Below are positions 23,152 to 34,632 of a stretch of 64,000 bases of DNA, in pieces. The notes under the pieces were generated by a model. That model searched no databases and was not told the DNA's origin. It saw only the letters and a program-made list of their open reading frames with translations. The position numbers and the translations under genes are program-made. This stretch comes from Gnetum montanum (Eukaryota > Streptophyta > Gnetopsida > Gnetales > Gnetaceae), in assembly GCA_015680685.1 (NCBI GenBank), contig MNCI01011145.1:560169-624168 (forward strand), read 5' to 3'. Position 1 is the stretch's first letter, and every line of letters begins with the position of its first letter.

Positions 23152-24455
23152 CTAGGCATGACAATAATTTTAGCCTTGAATCCTAAGGGCCTCCTAAAAA
23201 TGAGATTCAAGACAACCAAGATAGTTTGGTCAATCACACAAGGACTTACAAAAGTGTAAATGGATACATACATAAATAGGTAAATGAAAACATATATGGA
23301 AATGTAAATGAAAATGTAAATGATAGTGGAAATGGAAATGGAATTGTAGATCTAAAATCAAAAAAAATATAGAAATGAAAACATGAACTTAAATCTACAC
23401 AATGATAAATGTAACTTTATTAAAATGGAAAATAAAGTATAGGATTCAAGAGGTACAAATTTGTGTGCTAGGTGTACAAGAAGTAATTGAGTAGGAGCTT
23501 GAAGTCCATTAGAGCTAGTAGCACTCAAACCCCATGATTTGGATACTTGCCAACTCCAATTTATAACAACTCCTTACTAGTTCTTACTAGAAATTACAAC
23601 TATGATCACGAATTGGTATTACATCTTTGGTGAAGTGGTGTCACATTGGGAGTCTCTATGCCTAGTGTAGATACTAGTTTCACTACCAAAGAGGTTGCAA
23701 GATTATTAAGGCTCTCTTAGTTACAAAAATTATTTCAAGTTATGGAACTACTTTCTCTAAGTTGTGAAACCAAAATAAGGTATTTATGTTTGGTTTTTAT
23801 AGGTGTGGAATTGTTTTTTTTTTTTGGATCTATGCATCACTATCATGATTGCTTACAGATTGATGTCTAATTGTAGGTGTAACAGTCATAAACTCTCAGT
23901 GTAGTTGGCTTTTTATAGTAAGCTTTAAATATGCTATAGTCACCAAAGCTCATTCATTTACTATAAATATTAAACAAACTTTTGTGACTACATTGATACT
24001 ATCTCAACTATGCTAACCTTGGTGAACTACATTGAAATTACTAGAAACTATTGAAAACTGCTATCTATGCTGGCCATGCTGCAACTACTAAAGACCTGGG
24101 GTGACTACACTAGACACTATTGGTAAAATGAAATGGAAAATTCCAACAATTCCAACATTGCATCTACACTGGGTTTTTTGGTAACTACATAGAGTTTAAA
24201 ATAAGAGTAACATTCCAACACCATCTACATTGGAAATAGATGGTTCTAGTGTAGTTGAGGCTATATCCCTACAAAAACCCATGAAAATGCCAATTTTGGC
24301 AACTCCCAAGGCATTTTTATCCTTCCCAAGCCCAAATATAGACATGATGTAACTTTTTCCACTTGGGAAGTGAGGCAACAAAAAGTTTTATGGCATTTTT
24401 CAGCTCCAAAAGCCAAAGTATGCAAGATTGTAGTGCATGGAACACAAATCTTACA

Positions 24456-26120
24456 ATTACAATAAATCTTTTAGTAGGGAGGGAGCTGAGCCCTAGAGAG
24501 GAGGCTGAGGAGTGGCTTAATTATTGTGCTAGTAAGGCATTGACCTTAGATCGATGGATGGTAATACAAGTCAACCAAACACATCCTTTGTTCTAACCTA
24601 GAGCATTTCCCTTGTTACTATCATAGAAAAATATCCTTGGTATTTCGCAGCTTTGGATAATGAAGAATGTCCCCATTGAGGGTAATAAGTTCAACTAGGC
24701 TACATTATTGGTCTCTAGGCTATGGGAGGAGATTCAAAAATTTCATAAAAACCTTGATATAATATGTCATATGCACTTTGGATTTTGTGCTACATATCTA
24801 AGAAGGTTTGTGGAATTCTTGGTGGTCAAAAAGGATGAAAATTGGATGATTTATTATTTCTTTCAATTTTCCAAGCCTTGTGTCAAACATATTATTTTGA
24901 TTATGCAGGTCCAAGATCCATCAATTGAAGGTGTTGGAGAATCATTATTAGTTACCACTAAGATATTTAGTGGTATGTGTTGTTCTTCCCTTGATAGCAT
25001 GAGGAATGAACCCCATATTACTCATGGAAGTACCAATAGAGCTAATGAGGTGCATGTAGAAGTTGATGGTGTAGCCAAAGCAAAGTTCAAAAGCCACTAG
25101 TTGAAGAAATAGTTTCTATTGTTGAATAACCATCAATAAAAAAGATATCCATTAGGTTCTTCAAGGCACATCATACTATTTGAGGTATGTTTAATATGCA
25201 TTTTTTTAATTTTATTTTTGTTTCTTGTGTCATTCTTTATTTTTTAAAAAAATTTTAAATTTTGTTGTTATATATTTTTTTTACATAAAATTTTCTAACT
25301 TGGCCTACATTTTGATTTTGCAATTCTTACAGGTAAGCAAGAAGAACTAGTATCCCAAGCAACAATAGAGGCAAAGAAAAGATGTGAAGAAGAGAAAGCA
25401 TTAAGATAGCAAGACAAGAACAAAAGGGTAACTAATGAAGCATTGGAAGTGTTGGATGCTATATTTGAAGATTTGACATTTGATGACACACCTCCTATTG
25501 ACATCCCACATGGTCTTACAAGTACTTATTCATTTTAGTTTATGCATCTTGTTTTATAGCTTTATGTTAAATTTTATTTTAGAAATATTAACTTTTTCAA
25601 TTGCATTGACAAATATATTTGTCATAGTACTTGAAACTCTTCTAGAGGCATCCACCTCTATGTTTTATTTGAAACTGTGGGCTAAGGTTCTAAACAAAAC
25701 TGAGTTCATGCAAGACATGATGGAGGACATGATTGATCAATTGCAAAAAATAGCTCTAGATGCTAGTAAGTATAGTTAGCATATTTTGGCTTGAGTGTTT
25801 TTTTACCATTTATATATTTTTATATTTTTTCATATACTTTTTTATGACTTTCTACATTTTATGCTTACATGGTTTTAGTAGTTTAAAATGTTTTCTTAGT
25901 CACATTTGTTTCTTCCTGTTTTTTATGTGTATGTTTTTATTGTGGTTTTTTATAGTGTCCAAGGTTAGATGAAATTCTCAGCATCATGTTTAACTTGATG
26001 AGTTGTAAATCTTGCCACTTGATGTGAAAAATGTTCCACAAAGGTTATATGAAGAAGCCACTTAGTGTATCCCCTCATGTGCCAGGACTTCTTGGGAGTG
26101 CCAACACTCCAATGTATGGG
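24456..26120 (+). pseudogene. P2 antisense gene, middle exons
   Basis: Continuation of the gene split at 14730. SPREEAEEWLNYCASK matches REDIEEWLRVAKG of P1. RLWEEIQKFHKNLDIICHMH and FCATYLRRFVEFLV match MWEVMKEGAHYNWARHLC and FYIAYLWHF. Introns at about 25184-25333, 25522-25627 and 25766-25955 have good ends (tacaagtactt, gctagtaagtat, ttttatag). The last two occupy the same positions as P1 introns 3441-3549 and 3664-3739. Exons between carry DTPPIDIPHGLTS and DMIDQLQKIALDA, matching P1 DPPVITPKGLLG and DMISHLKQVDPEV. The final piece (NVPQRLYEEAT) ends near 26120, where a foreign 1.2 kb segment begins. Confidence 0.65.
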
Positions 26121-27361
26121 TTGTTGAACTTAGAAGGGGTTGGGGGATGAATAAATTTTCCAAGTAAAACCTTTATAAGACAAAGCACACACACCAAAAA
26201 TACATGGTTTCTCAACTTGGGTACTCCACACTCAAAGGATAGATCCCAAGCACACCTTTGAACTTTGTTGCTTTTAAATGTGGATTGAAGGGTCCATAGC
26301 CTATACAATCTTCAAGCCCTACTTTAGAGTGTTATTTCACAATCCCAACCACTCAACCCTGCAAGGTCCCATTGGGCTTGGAATGTGGCTTTCAGGTTTC
26401 CACAACCTTTACAATATTAAGCTCCCCTTTGGAGTGTTTTGCCACAACACCAATCACTTAATTCTATAGGATCTCAACAAGTTCAAGCAAGATTCCTTCC
26501 CAAAAGAATCACATCAATCCTACAAGTTTCAAGGAAGAACAATTATAAGGGATAAATGCAACTCAATTTGTTAATCCTTGTATGTTGAGATACAACACAC
26601 TTTATAATGAAAAAATGATGATATAATAAAGAGGAACAAATATTAAAATGATTCATAAAATTATTGTACAATGATTACACATAAGCTTGCACTTTTTCCA
26701 ATGCATATGATGTCTTCTTATAGCTTCCATATTTTCAAATCCATCTTGAACTCATGTAATAGCTAGCCAATAGTCATGGAAGACTTCTTCTTCATACTTA
26801 AGACATCTTTTTGTATTGATCCTGTATTCTAGAAATATGTATTTGTCTAGGAAATATGTCTTTATCTAATGGGAGACATCATGGAAGATGTCTTTCTAAA
26901 TCTGGCCTACATTCTCTTAAGACATCTTTCTCTGGTGAAGATGTCTTTACCTAATGAAAGATGTATGTTGTTTCTTGAAGCCATCTTTATTTGACTTCAC
27001 TCTAATTCTTCCAAGGTGTCTACTATTTCCTAGAGATTTCTTTCCTCAACTTTCTTTATCCTTTGAATTCTTTGTTCCTTGTCCACAACCTTGATCTTCA
27101 ACATGCTTTAATGATGACAACTTTGCTTATACAATATCTAGTCATTGTCCATGTTCTTGGGAATTCTTACATGCTCATTTGAGACCTTGTGGATGACCTT
27201 ATCCTTTGAGCTCTAAACCAATTCATTTCTTGCATATATGTAGGCTTTAACTCATCTTAGTTTCCCATGTATGTTGTCCTACAAACACAATAATCACACA
27301 ACCATGAAAATAAACTTTGACTCCATGTTATTTAACATTTTGACACATCAAAATGTCCACA
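26121..27361. mobile_element. 1.2 kb insertion in the P2 antisense gene, LTR-like
   Basis: Homology to P1 stops near 26120 and resumes at about 27362 (NEFLWKR against NEYLWKW), so this segment was inserted. Candidate ends are tgttgaactt (26122) and aacattttgaca (near 27343). It contains an internal direct duplication and repeated agacatcttt / agatgtctt words, which also occur in the LTR-like DNA at 51.0-51.3 kb beside the copia fragment. A solo copia LTR is the best guess. I found no clear target-site duplication and no coding capacity. Confidence 0.4.
26281..26490. repeat. Direct duplication of about 105 bases
   Basis: Two adjacent diverged copies (26281-26385 and 26396-26490) share cataNcNtNtacaatNttNaagc, ttNgagtgtt, cacaaNNccaaNcacttaa and aggtNcca / aggatctca. 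They lie inside the 1.2 kb insertion. Confidence 0.7.
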
Positions 27362-27983
27362 CAATGAATTTCTATGGAAGAGGATTATGGTCCTAAAAAA
27401 AGAATATAAGTGATAGGTAGTCGAAATTAGGACCTTAGAGATCATAAGGAGTTTATAAAAGCTCATGTAGCCAATAGAGACTCCCTACGCACTAAGAAGA
27501 TTGAGTGGTCATGATATTGGAGTGTCATACATGGCAAGGTTGCTCTAGCAAGATTAGAGACTAGAGAAATTATTGTGCTTGGATTCTTAAGTAGTGTAAG
27601 AAACAAAAGGATCACAAGCAACAATACAAGGTAGAAAAGAAAAGTTATCTCAAGCAGTTGTAGAAGGAAGCTATGAAGAGTCAAAAGCTTGAAATGTCTA
27701 TGCAAGGAATTAATGTAGATGATGCTTTTAAGCTATTCAAATACTCTCTGGTAGTGTCTGATTTCCATACTATTTGTATCACTACTACTTCTAGAGAGGC
27801 TACCACTACCTCCTTTTTTCAAAAGCCTCTTGAGTAGACAGATGTTAAGAAGAGGAACATCTTAACAAGTGTAAACCTTGAAGAGATAGATTAGGCTAAT
27901 AAAAGTAAAGAATAGATTCTTTGCATGTTAGAGGCTAGTCTTATAAGCTTTCTCCTAGAAGACCTTTATCCAGAATCCTAGAG
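27362..27983 (+). pseudogene. P2 antisense gene, penultimate exon
   Basis: Resumes after the insertion with NEFLWKR...KKEYK..VVEIRTL, matching NEYLWKW...KDKSELSAEVGDL of P1. A Lys/Gln-rich part (KDHKQQYKVEKKSYLKQL) aligns with P1 KNQDWKDYSAKGYKW. The end reads ILCMLEASLISFLLEDLYPES, the counterpart of P1 EEVWHYLGLGLDCIPF. A donor-like gaggtttatt follows at 27984. The last exon lies 6.6 kb away because a Ty3 element sits in the intron. Confidence 0.55.
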
Positions 27984-28093
27984 GTTTATTTTAGATTTTT
28001 TATTTTTAACATATTTTTTTAGTTTATTTTGCATTTTTGGTTTTTTTTTTGTTCTCTACAGTTATGTTTTGGCTACAATTCCTACTAATTAAT

Positions 28094-28129
28094 TGTAACA
28101 CCTTGGCCTAGCTAGGATGGGGTTTTACA
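28094..28129 (+). repeat. 36-base remnant of the 5' LTR
   Basis: Starts tgtaacaccttgg and ends ggatggggttttaca, around the perfect palindrome cctagctagg. The 3' LTR ends with the same cctagctaggatgggg block. Because the outer end matches the inverted terminus and carries a target duplication, this looks like an LTR whose interior was deleted. Confidence 0.6.
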
Positions 28130-28132
28130 TTA

Positions 28133-28150
28133 TGGTATTAGAGCTAGTTT
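28133..28150 (+). other. Initiator-Met primer-binding site of the Ty3 element
   Basis: tggtattagagctagttt is the standard plant site TGGTATCAGAGC.. (complement of the tRNA-Met 3' end) with C-to-T changes. It lies 3 bases after the LTR remnant. Confidence 0.8.
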
Positions 28151-28439
28151 ACTCCAATATTGTATGATGGTAGAGGTACTCATCCATTTGTGTAATTTTA
28201 GGTTACATAGATGTATAGTAGATGTGGTCATGGTGCTCATGGGGCCTGTAGACCAAAAGGGCCTAATGATGGATAGGAGCAGCCTCCTCAAACATCTAGC
28301 AATGGTCCTACAAATAGGTAGCCAAAGATTATACAATAGCTATTATAGATCCTACAGTAGCATGTTGTAGCTAGTAATGCTCCTGATCTTGTTCCTAAGA
28401 TTATGGAAGTGAGAAGTGGTAGTGGTAGTGAAGGTCCCA

Positions 28440-29340
28440 GAGAATCAAACAGGCAACCTATCAATAGGAAACTAGTGGAGTAGTTTTGGAAATTGGGACC
28501 TCCAAAATTTTATGGAACTAAGGATCCCATTGTGGCTACAAAATGGTTGGAGGAATTGCAAAAGGCTTTTGATTTGATGGATTGTTCATTGATTCAGAAG
28601 ACTCCCTTGGTAGTTTATCAATTGGTTGGTATTTCCCAATGTTGGTGGGAAACTAAAGAATAGGCCAAGGGATGGGCAAGTCAAGAGGTGGCATGGGATT
28701 ATTTTCTAGCATCTTTTAGAGGTCGTTATGTGTCTAGCCAATATGCATAGGCTAAGGAGGACGAGTTCTACCATTTGTATTAGGGTAGTTGGTCTATGGA
28801 AAAGTATGATGCTTGTTTCTCTAACCTAAGTAGTTATGTACCTTAGATGCAAATAGATGCTTAAGCATGAGCAAACAAGTTTGTTCGAGACTTGAGACCA
28901 TCTTTGAAAGATCATCTATTACCACTCAAATTGACTTCCTATGATGAAGCTAGAGTAGTAGCCATGGATTTAGAAAGGAGTCTATGGGAGGATACAATGC
29001 ATAGAGAGAGGTGACAATGGTATAAGGGAGAACCAACATTAGGAGATACACTTGGACCCTCTAAGAAAGCTCATGGGCATGGAGGAGAGCATCCAACACC
29101 TGCTCATGGTCCTACTATTGGAGCTGGTCATGGAGCTATTATTTGTAATAGATGTGGGTAGCTTGGTCATCTACAGAGGAATTGCTAGAACTATTTTACA
29201 TATGGGCAACTAGGGCATCAAGCTTAGGAGTGCCCAAAGTAGGTAGGTAGTAGTGGAGGAGGTAGGGATTGAGGACATTGACCTCTAGTTCAGGGAGAAT
29301 AGGGAGCACTCGTCACTTAGCCTAGAGTAGGAAACCAGAT
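28440..29340 (+). pseudogene. Ty3 gag with two zinc knuckles, decayed
   Basis: GPPKFYGTKDPIVATKWLEE opens the capsid region (near 28497), followed by LVGISQCWWETKE and FRGRYVSSQYA, a typical chromovirus gag. The nucleocapsid has CNRCG-LGHLQRNC as a complete CX2CX4HX4C knuckle (near 29143-29185). A second knuckle reads YFTYGQLGHQA-ECP, with both leading Cys changed to Tyr, as G-to-A change would do. Stops fall at positions expected to be Gln or Trp. Confidence 0.8.
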
Positions 29341-29379
29341 GACTCAAGGATGGGTGTATGCCTTAATAGACCAGCCTTT

Positions 29380-32300
29380 GGATGTGTAGTTAAACATAGT
29401 GATGAAGATAGGAGGTATGATTTTGGACTTTTTTGTGTTAATGTTATTTGATCCTGGTGCTAGCCATTCTTTCATAGATCCTACAGTTGCACATCATGTA
29501 GCTCTTGTGTGTCATTTTCTTTCTCTTGGGTTGATCATCTTTTCTACTGGGGGTCATGAAACCTAAGTTGATCAAGTGTGTAGGAATGTGCTAGTAGAGT
29601 TGGAAGGTGTGCAATGGATTAGTAATTTATATGTTATGGATCCTGGAATCTATGATGTTATCTTAGGAATGCATTGATTGTCATAGTTCAATGCTAGTTT
29701 GGATTATCAGTAAAAGCTCCTACAATTACAATCAGTTGATGGTGCTCTCATTGAGGTACAAACTCATCCAAGGACTATGCACCTGGATTTAGTCTCCTCT
29801 TGGATGTACCGTAGGATGCTTCAAAAAGGGCATGAATTTTTTGTGGCTACAATCTATAAAATAAATATGGTGGAAATAGATCAAATTCCTATGGCTCATG
29901 TATTCCCTAATTTATTCCAATCTGAATTATCAAGTTTGCCACCTAGGTAAGAGATTGAGTTCGAGATTGAACTTAAACCTAGTAGAAAGCCTATTTCAAA
30001 GGCCCCACACAAGATGTCTCCCATAGAGCTAGTAGAGATAAAGATTCAACTATAGTAATTGTTGGATAAAGGTCTTATTTGACCCAGTGTATCACCATGG
30101 GGTGCACCAGTGCTATTTTTAAAAAAGAAGGATGGGGGTTTGCAGTTATGCATAGATTATAAGAAATTAAACCAAGTGACTATGAAAACTAGATATCCTT
30201 TGCCATGCATTGATGACTTGTTGGATCAACTTCAAGGAGCTCATGTATTCTCAAAGATTAATCTCAATTCTAGATATCATCAAGTGTGGGTTAGTGAGCA
30301 AGATGTGTCAAAGACATCATTTAGAACATAGTATGGCCACTATGAGTTTTTGGTGCTACCCTTTGGATTGACAAATGCACCAGTAGTTTTCATGCACCTC
30401 ATGAATAGCATGATGCTTCCATTCCTAGATCAGTTTGTGATTGTGTTCATCGATGATATCTTAGTATATTCTCCTCATGAGAAATTGCATGCAGAGCACT
30501 TGTAGATGGTTTTACAAACTCTGAGGGAGTACCAACTATATGTTCAGCCATCCAAGTGTTCATTTTGACAATCAAAGATTTAGTTCTTAGGATATGTGGT
30601 GTTATGGATTGGTATCTCTGTGGATCTTGCAAAGATTGTAGTTTTTCATGATTGTCCTAGGTCAAAATCAATAGTGGAGGTATGAAGCTTGTTGGGGTTA
30701 GCAGGATATTACTAGAGTTTTGTGGAACATTTCTCTCACAAAGCATCTCCTTTGACTTGACTATTGAGAAAAGAGGCTAACTTTACTTGGAGCCCAACTT
30801 GCCAAGTTTCATTTGAGGAGTTGAAGCATAAATCGGTGACTTCTCTTATGCTAATATCTCCTACACCAGAACATCCATATGATGTTAGTACTAATTCTTC
30901 AGGGGATGGATTTTTTTGTGTGTTAATGCAAGATGGACAAGTTCTAGCTTATGCATCCCATCACTTGATGCCACATGAAATGAGATATCCCATGCATGAT
31001 CTAGAATTAGGTGTAGTGATCTTTGCATTGAAGATTTAGCAACATTAACTATATGGAGATAAGGTGACTATTTGGACTAACCATAAGAGCCTCCAATATC
31101 TTATGAGTCAGCCATAGTTAAACCTATGACAATGTAGATGGGTGGAGTTTCTTACTGATTTTGATTTCACTATTAAATACAAGTCTGGAAAGACTAAGTA
31201 GTGGATGCATTAAGTAGGGTGATGAGTAAGCTTAATAACTTGACAATCCAATTATATTTGAAATAGTAGATACGAGAGCAACAACAACATGATCCTTGGT
31301 GTTAGACATTGAGGCAACAAAGTACCTCTAATGGACCACTCTCTATGGATAGTCATGGAGTCATATGGAGGAATGGCCAAGCATTTGTTCTAGAAGCTCT
31401 TCAAATTCAATTGATGGATGAGGCTCACATGAGAAAATACCAAATGCATCTAGGTAGTAAGAAAATATTTTAAAATTTACAATAGATGTGTTAGTAGCCT
31501 AGCATGAAGAGGAATTTAGGAGAATATGCATCTCATTGTTTAATTTTTCAGCAAGTGAAGATAGGGCATCAAAGACCTAGGGGATATTTTCATTCCCATG
31601 ATATTCCTCAATGGAAATGGGATGCCATTGGTATGGATTTCATTGTTGGTCTTCTGAGAGCTCGTAGTGTTCATGATGCTATCTTAGTATTTGTTGATTT
31701 GTTAATAAAGTTTACCCATTTCCTTGCCACATGATCATCAATAAGTGTAGTAGAAACTGCACATCTCTTTCTTGTAGAGATAGTGCGATTGCATGGTGTG
31801 CCATGAAGAATTATTAGTGATAGAGATGCTCAATTCAAGTCACATTTTTGGTAGGCATTTCAAAAGGATATGGGTACAAAGCTAAATATAAGTTTGGAAT
31901 ATCATCCACAAACTAATGGTCAAACTGAGTAGGTGAATCAGATTCTAGAAGACATGTTGAGAGCCTATGCTTTGCAGTATAGAAAAGGTTGGGATCAGAT
32001 GCTACCATTAGCTAAATTTTCATATAAAAATAATTATTATGAGAGTTTGCAAGTAGCACCATATGAGATTTTATATGGTAGGCCATTTAGAACACCTTTA
32101 TGTTGGGATACCATAGAAGATTGTCAACAAGTGAGCACACATTTGGTGAGGTAGACTACAAAGTAGATTTGAGAGATCTAAGACAAGTTGAGAGTTGCAT
32201 AGGATAGGCAAGTAGCCTATGCCAATCAATGTCAAAGGCCACTAAATTTTTCAATTGGAGATCATGCATTTTTTTGTGTTTCTCCTTTGAAAGTCCTTAC

Positions 32301-32560
32301 TCGATTTGGCCAAAAAGGAAAATTGGCTCCTAGATACATTAGTCCATTTCAAGTGTTACAACAGATTGGGAAAGTGACCTATCATATAGAATTACCTCCT
32401 CATTTGGCACATGTCCATGATTTCTTTCATGTATCTATGTTACAATGTTATGTGCCTAATGAACAGCATGTGATTAGCCATTCAAGAATACAACTATAGT
32501 CTAATGTTAGTTATATTGAGAAACTAGTAAAGCTTGTTGATCGTATGGTGCAACAAAAAT
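29380..32560 (+). pseudogene. Ty3 pol: protease, RT, RNase H, integrase
   Basis: The protease has LFDPGASHSFID (near 29447). RT runs from about 29940 to 30640: [57 protein letters not shown] and [10 protein letters not shown] (catalytic Asp pair kept; Tyr of the usual YxDD replaced). RNase H follows ([46 protein letters not shown]). Integrase has the CQQVK-type zinc end as FQQVK, then WDAIGMDFIVGL, IISDRDAQFKSHFW and YHPQTNGQTE for the three acidic residues. A GPxxxP-like end follows (YISPFQVLQQIGKVTYHIEL). The chromodomain is cut short after NVSYIEKLVKLVDRMV. Stops in every domain show that it is inactive. Confidence 0.9.
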
Positions 32561-34520
32561 GAGGGTTATGGTTGTTCCTTCTCTTTTTCTTCATTTGTTT
32601 TTTCTAGATTCTAAGCCTTCTAGATAAGTTTTTCTTGCTCTGAACCTAGATGTGGGATTGTTGCAGTCATATCTATGTAGGTGTAGAACTTGTTGGGAGT
32701 AAAACGGAGTCTTGCCATATTTTTAAAGATTTTCTTCTTATTTTGGCCTTTCTACCCCAACAATTTTAATTGGTGGGTTGTCTTTACTTTTTCCCTATAT
32801 TTTTGTGCTAGATTAGTATATATGATCACACGATGGGGACATGTAGGGTGGTTAGCTCAAAGTTAGAGCATAGGCATGTTATTTTGCATGTTCTCCGAAA
32901 TTGTACAATTTTGGTTATGAATTTTTTATTAATATCTATGGAATGTATGGGCTAATGTGGACTTGTTGAATGTGATTTGTGGTGTTGATGAGCCTTGTAT
33001 GATTGGAATATGCTATTTTTGGGGCCTAGTGGGGCACGAGTGTTTTTTTGGACATTCCAAATATTATTTAAATACTATTTTGTTAATCAAACTTTGAATG
33101 CACATAAATTTTCTTCCAAAAGTCTAATTTAGGTAAAATTAGTGCTACTGGGATCATTGTGAAATGTACTTTCTAATTATGGGATTAGTTTTCTCTTTGG
33201 ACATATATCATTTTGAAGGTTATTCTAGTGGTCATTTGTATGGATGTGCCTTTTGAGGAACATTATATTATTTTTTCATATTGAGCTCTCCATGTTATTC
33301 TGTTGCATTGTAGTACTATTTTCATGGAATGACCATAACTGTTAGGGATGGAGATGTGCGGTTATGTTCTTTGGATATGTGGCGTTTATGACCTATGTTG
33401 GCTTAAGCTATTTAGATTGTGTATATGTTTTCGCAATGACACTTGTGATGGTCATTGGCAGGTAATGTTGGCATGAGGGTGTGAACCGATTTGTGATAAG
33501 GCACCCTAGCGGTAGTATGGATTGACCTCCACTATGATGCATCAACAAGGCTCCTATCTCAGGCCTCATCTTGAGGGTGGAAGAGCATAGGTTTGTTCAT
33601 CCCTATGACTAGTCTATGGCATAGGTGTGTTCATCCCTATCGCCATTCCTCTAGAAGGCTAGTGGTTGCAGGTCATAGGTTGATGAACCATAGCACTGGT
33701 TGGATAAATAAAAGACTTGCAAAAAATGGTTGTTGTGAGTACTCATGGCAACATCTCACATGCTACGCATAGTGTAGATATGCTAGCAACCACATGGGCT
33801 ATGTATGTGATAGTATTGGTTTGTGAGTCATATTGTTGGGAATAGGTGTTCTATTTGGATTATGATTGTGTGGATCATGGACTACTTATGGTATATCATG
33901 GGCATGATAAATGATGTCAAACCGTGGCTTTGTCTATGCTTGTATGATCATATGTTAGCTTTATGGGTGATATGGTATGTGTTGTTTTAAGCATGCATGA
34001 GACTAACAGTGTTGCAAGTTGCCTTGTACCCCACTCCTCTCCTTTAGTGTAGCACTTGTCAACCATCTAGCAGGGGAAGTGTAAAGGCTTCCCACTTAGT
34101 TCTGTATTGACTTTATTTCATTACAAGTGAAAAGTACAAGACCCTAGATGAGCACGAAGAGAGAGAGTAGAGAAGGGAAAATCCTTCAGTGCCTGGTTAT
34201 TGTATATTTTCATGTACAGTAGTGTGGACTATATATCCATGTATGAAACTCTTTGTATTGTACTCTTCTATATACAATGATGAGGTTTGTGCATTTTTTT
34301 GTATTCTCACATAGCAGTGTATAGTTTGCTTTATGTAGAAACATGCATTTTTATGATGTGATATGTATGTTTCATTTTTGGTATGGTAAGAAAGTTTCAT
34401 ACTATTGAATTTTCTTATTAGCATGTATTCTACACATTATTGGTTCTAGTTATCATTCTTCCATGCTAAGCTTACTTGATCCTAGGCATCACCTTTCCCT
34501 AGCTAGGATGGGGTGTTACA
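32561..34520 (+). repeat. 3' LTR remnant of the Ty3 element
   Basis: No coding signal. It ends cctagctaggatggggtgttaca at 34520. No tgtaacacc start was found between 32520 and 33100, and the pol frame stops abruptly before it, so a deletion appears to have joined the end of pol to the LTR interior. The left limit given is where coding signal ends. Confidence 0.55.
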
Positions 34521-34557
34521 TTATTTTTTTTGTTTTATTTTTTTTGTTGTGATGTAG

Positions 34558-34632
34558 GCTTTAGGTAATGGCAACAGCCCTAATGGTCATGTTGGTGATG
34601 ATATTCTGCCTCCTCCTTCAGTTTTTCCTTAG
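34558..34632 (+). pseudogene. P2 antisense gene, last exon
   Basis: After acceptor ttttttttgttgtgatgtag the frame reads ALGNGNSPNGHVGDDILPPP and ends at TAG 34630-34632. Position and order match the final acidic exon of the P1 copy (ending at 4816). It is shorter and shares only the Gly/Asn/Asp-rich character. It confirms that the Ty3 element lies in an intron. Confidence 0.5.

Larger units (their letters stand above)
14730..24455 (-). mobile_element. Solo P-type LTR, itself split by element A1
   Basis: LTR sequence at 14730-14780 continues at 23157 after element A1 and runs to about 24455, near 1.35 kb when rejoined. It matches the P2 5' LTR (48680-49703) at its start (ctagaaaatttgg..ttggaa...gaatcc), in the middle (attaaaatNNaaa, gggtacaaattt-like word) and near its end (aaggcattttNNNccttcccaagc). 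It interrupts an exon of the P2 antisense gene. Flanking gcaag occurs at 14725-14729 and 24422-24426, but homology to the 49.5 kb copy seems to run past 24426. The right edge and the target duplication are therefore not settled. Confidence 0.6.
28094..34520 (+). mobile_element. Ty3 chromovirus-like (Tekay/Del type) element with damaged ends
   Basis: Plus-strand element with gag, protease, RT, RNase H and integrase in that order, all with scattered stops. Termini TGTAACACC and GGTGTTACA are exact inverted repeats, flanked by ttaat (28089-28093) and ttatt (34521-34525), a likely duplication with one change. The 5' LTR is reduced to 36 bases. The 3' end lacks the C-terminal part of the chromodomain-like segment and the start of the 3' LTR. 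It lies in the last intron of the P2 antisense gene, which resumes at 34558. It is the only element in the window with a full set of Ty3 pol domains. Confidence 0.85.

Noticed and set aside
14725-24426. gcaag on both sides of the solo LTR as a firm target duplication
   Set aside because: Similarity to the 49.5 kb LTR seems to run beyond 24426 to about 24455, so the second gcaag may lie inside the LTR. Kept only as a candidate.
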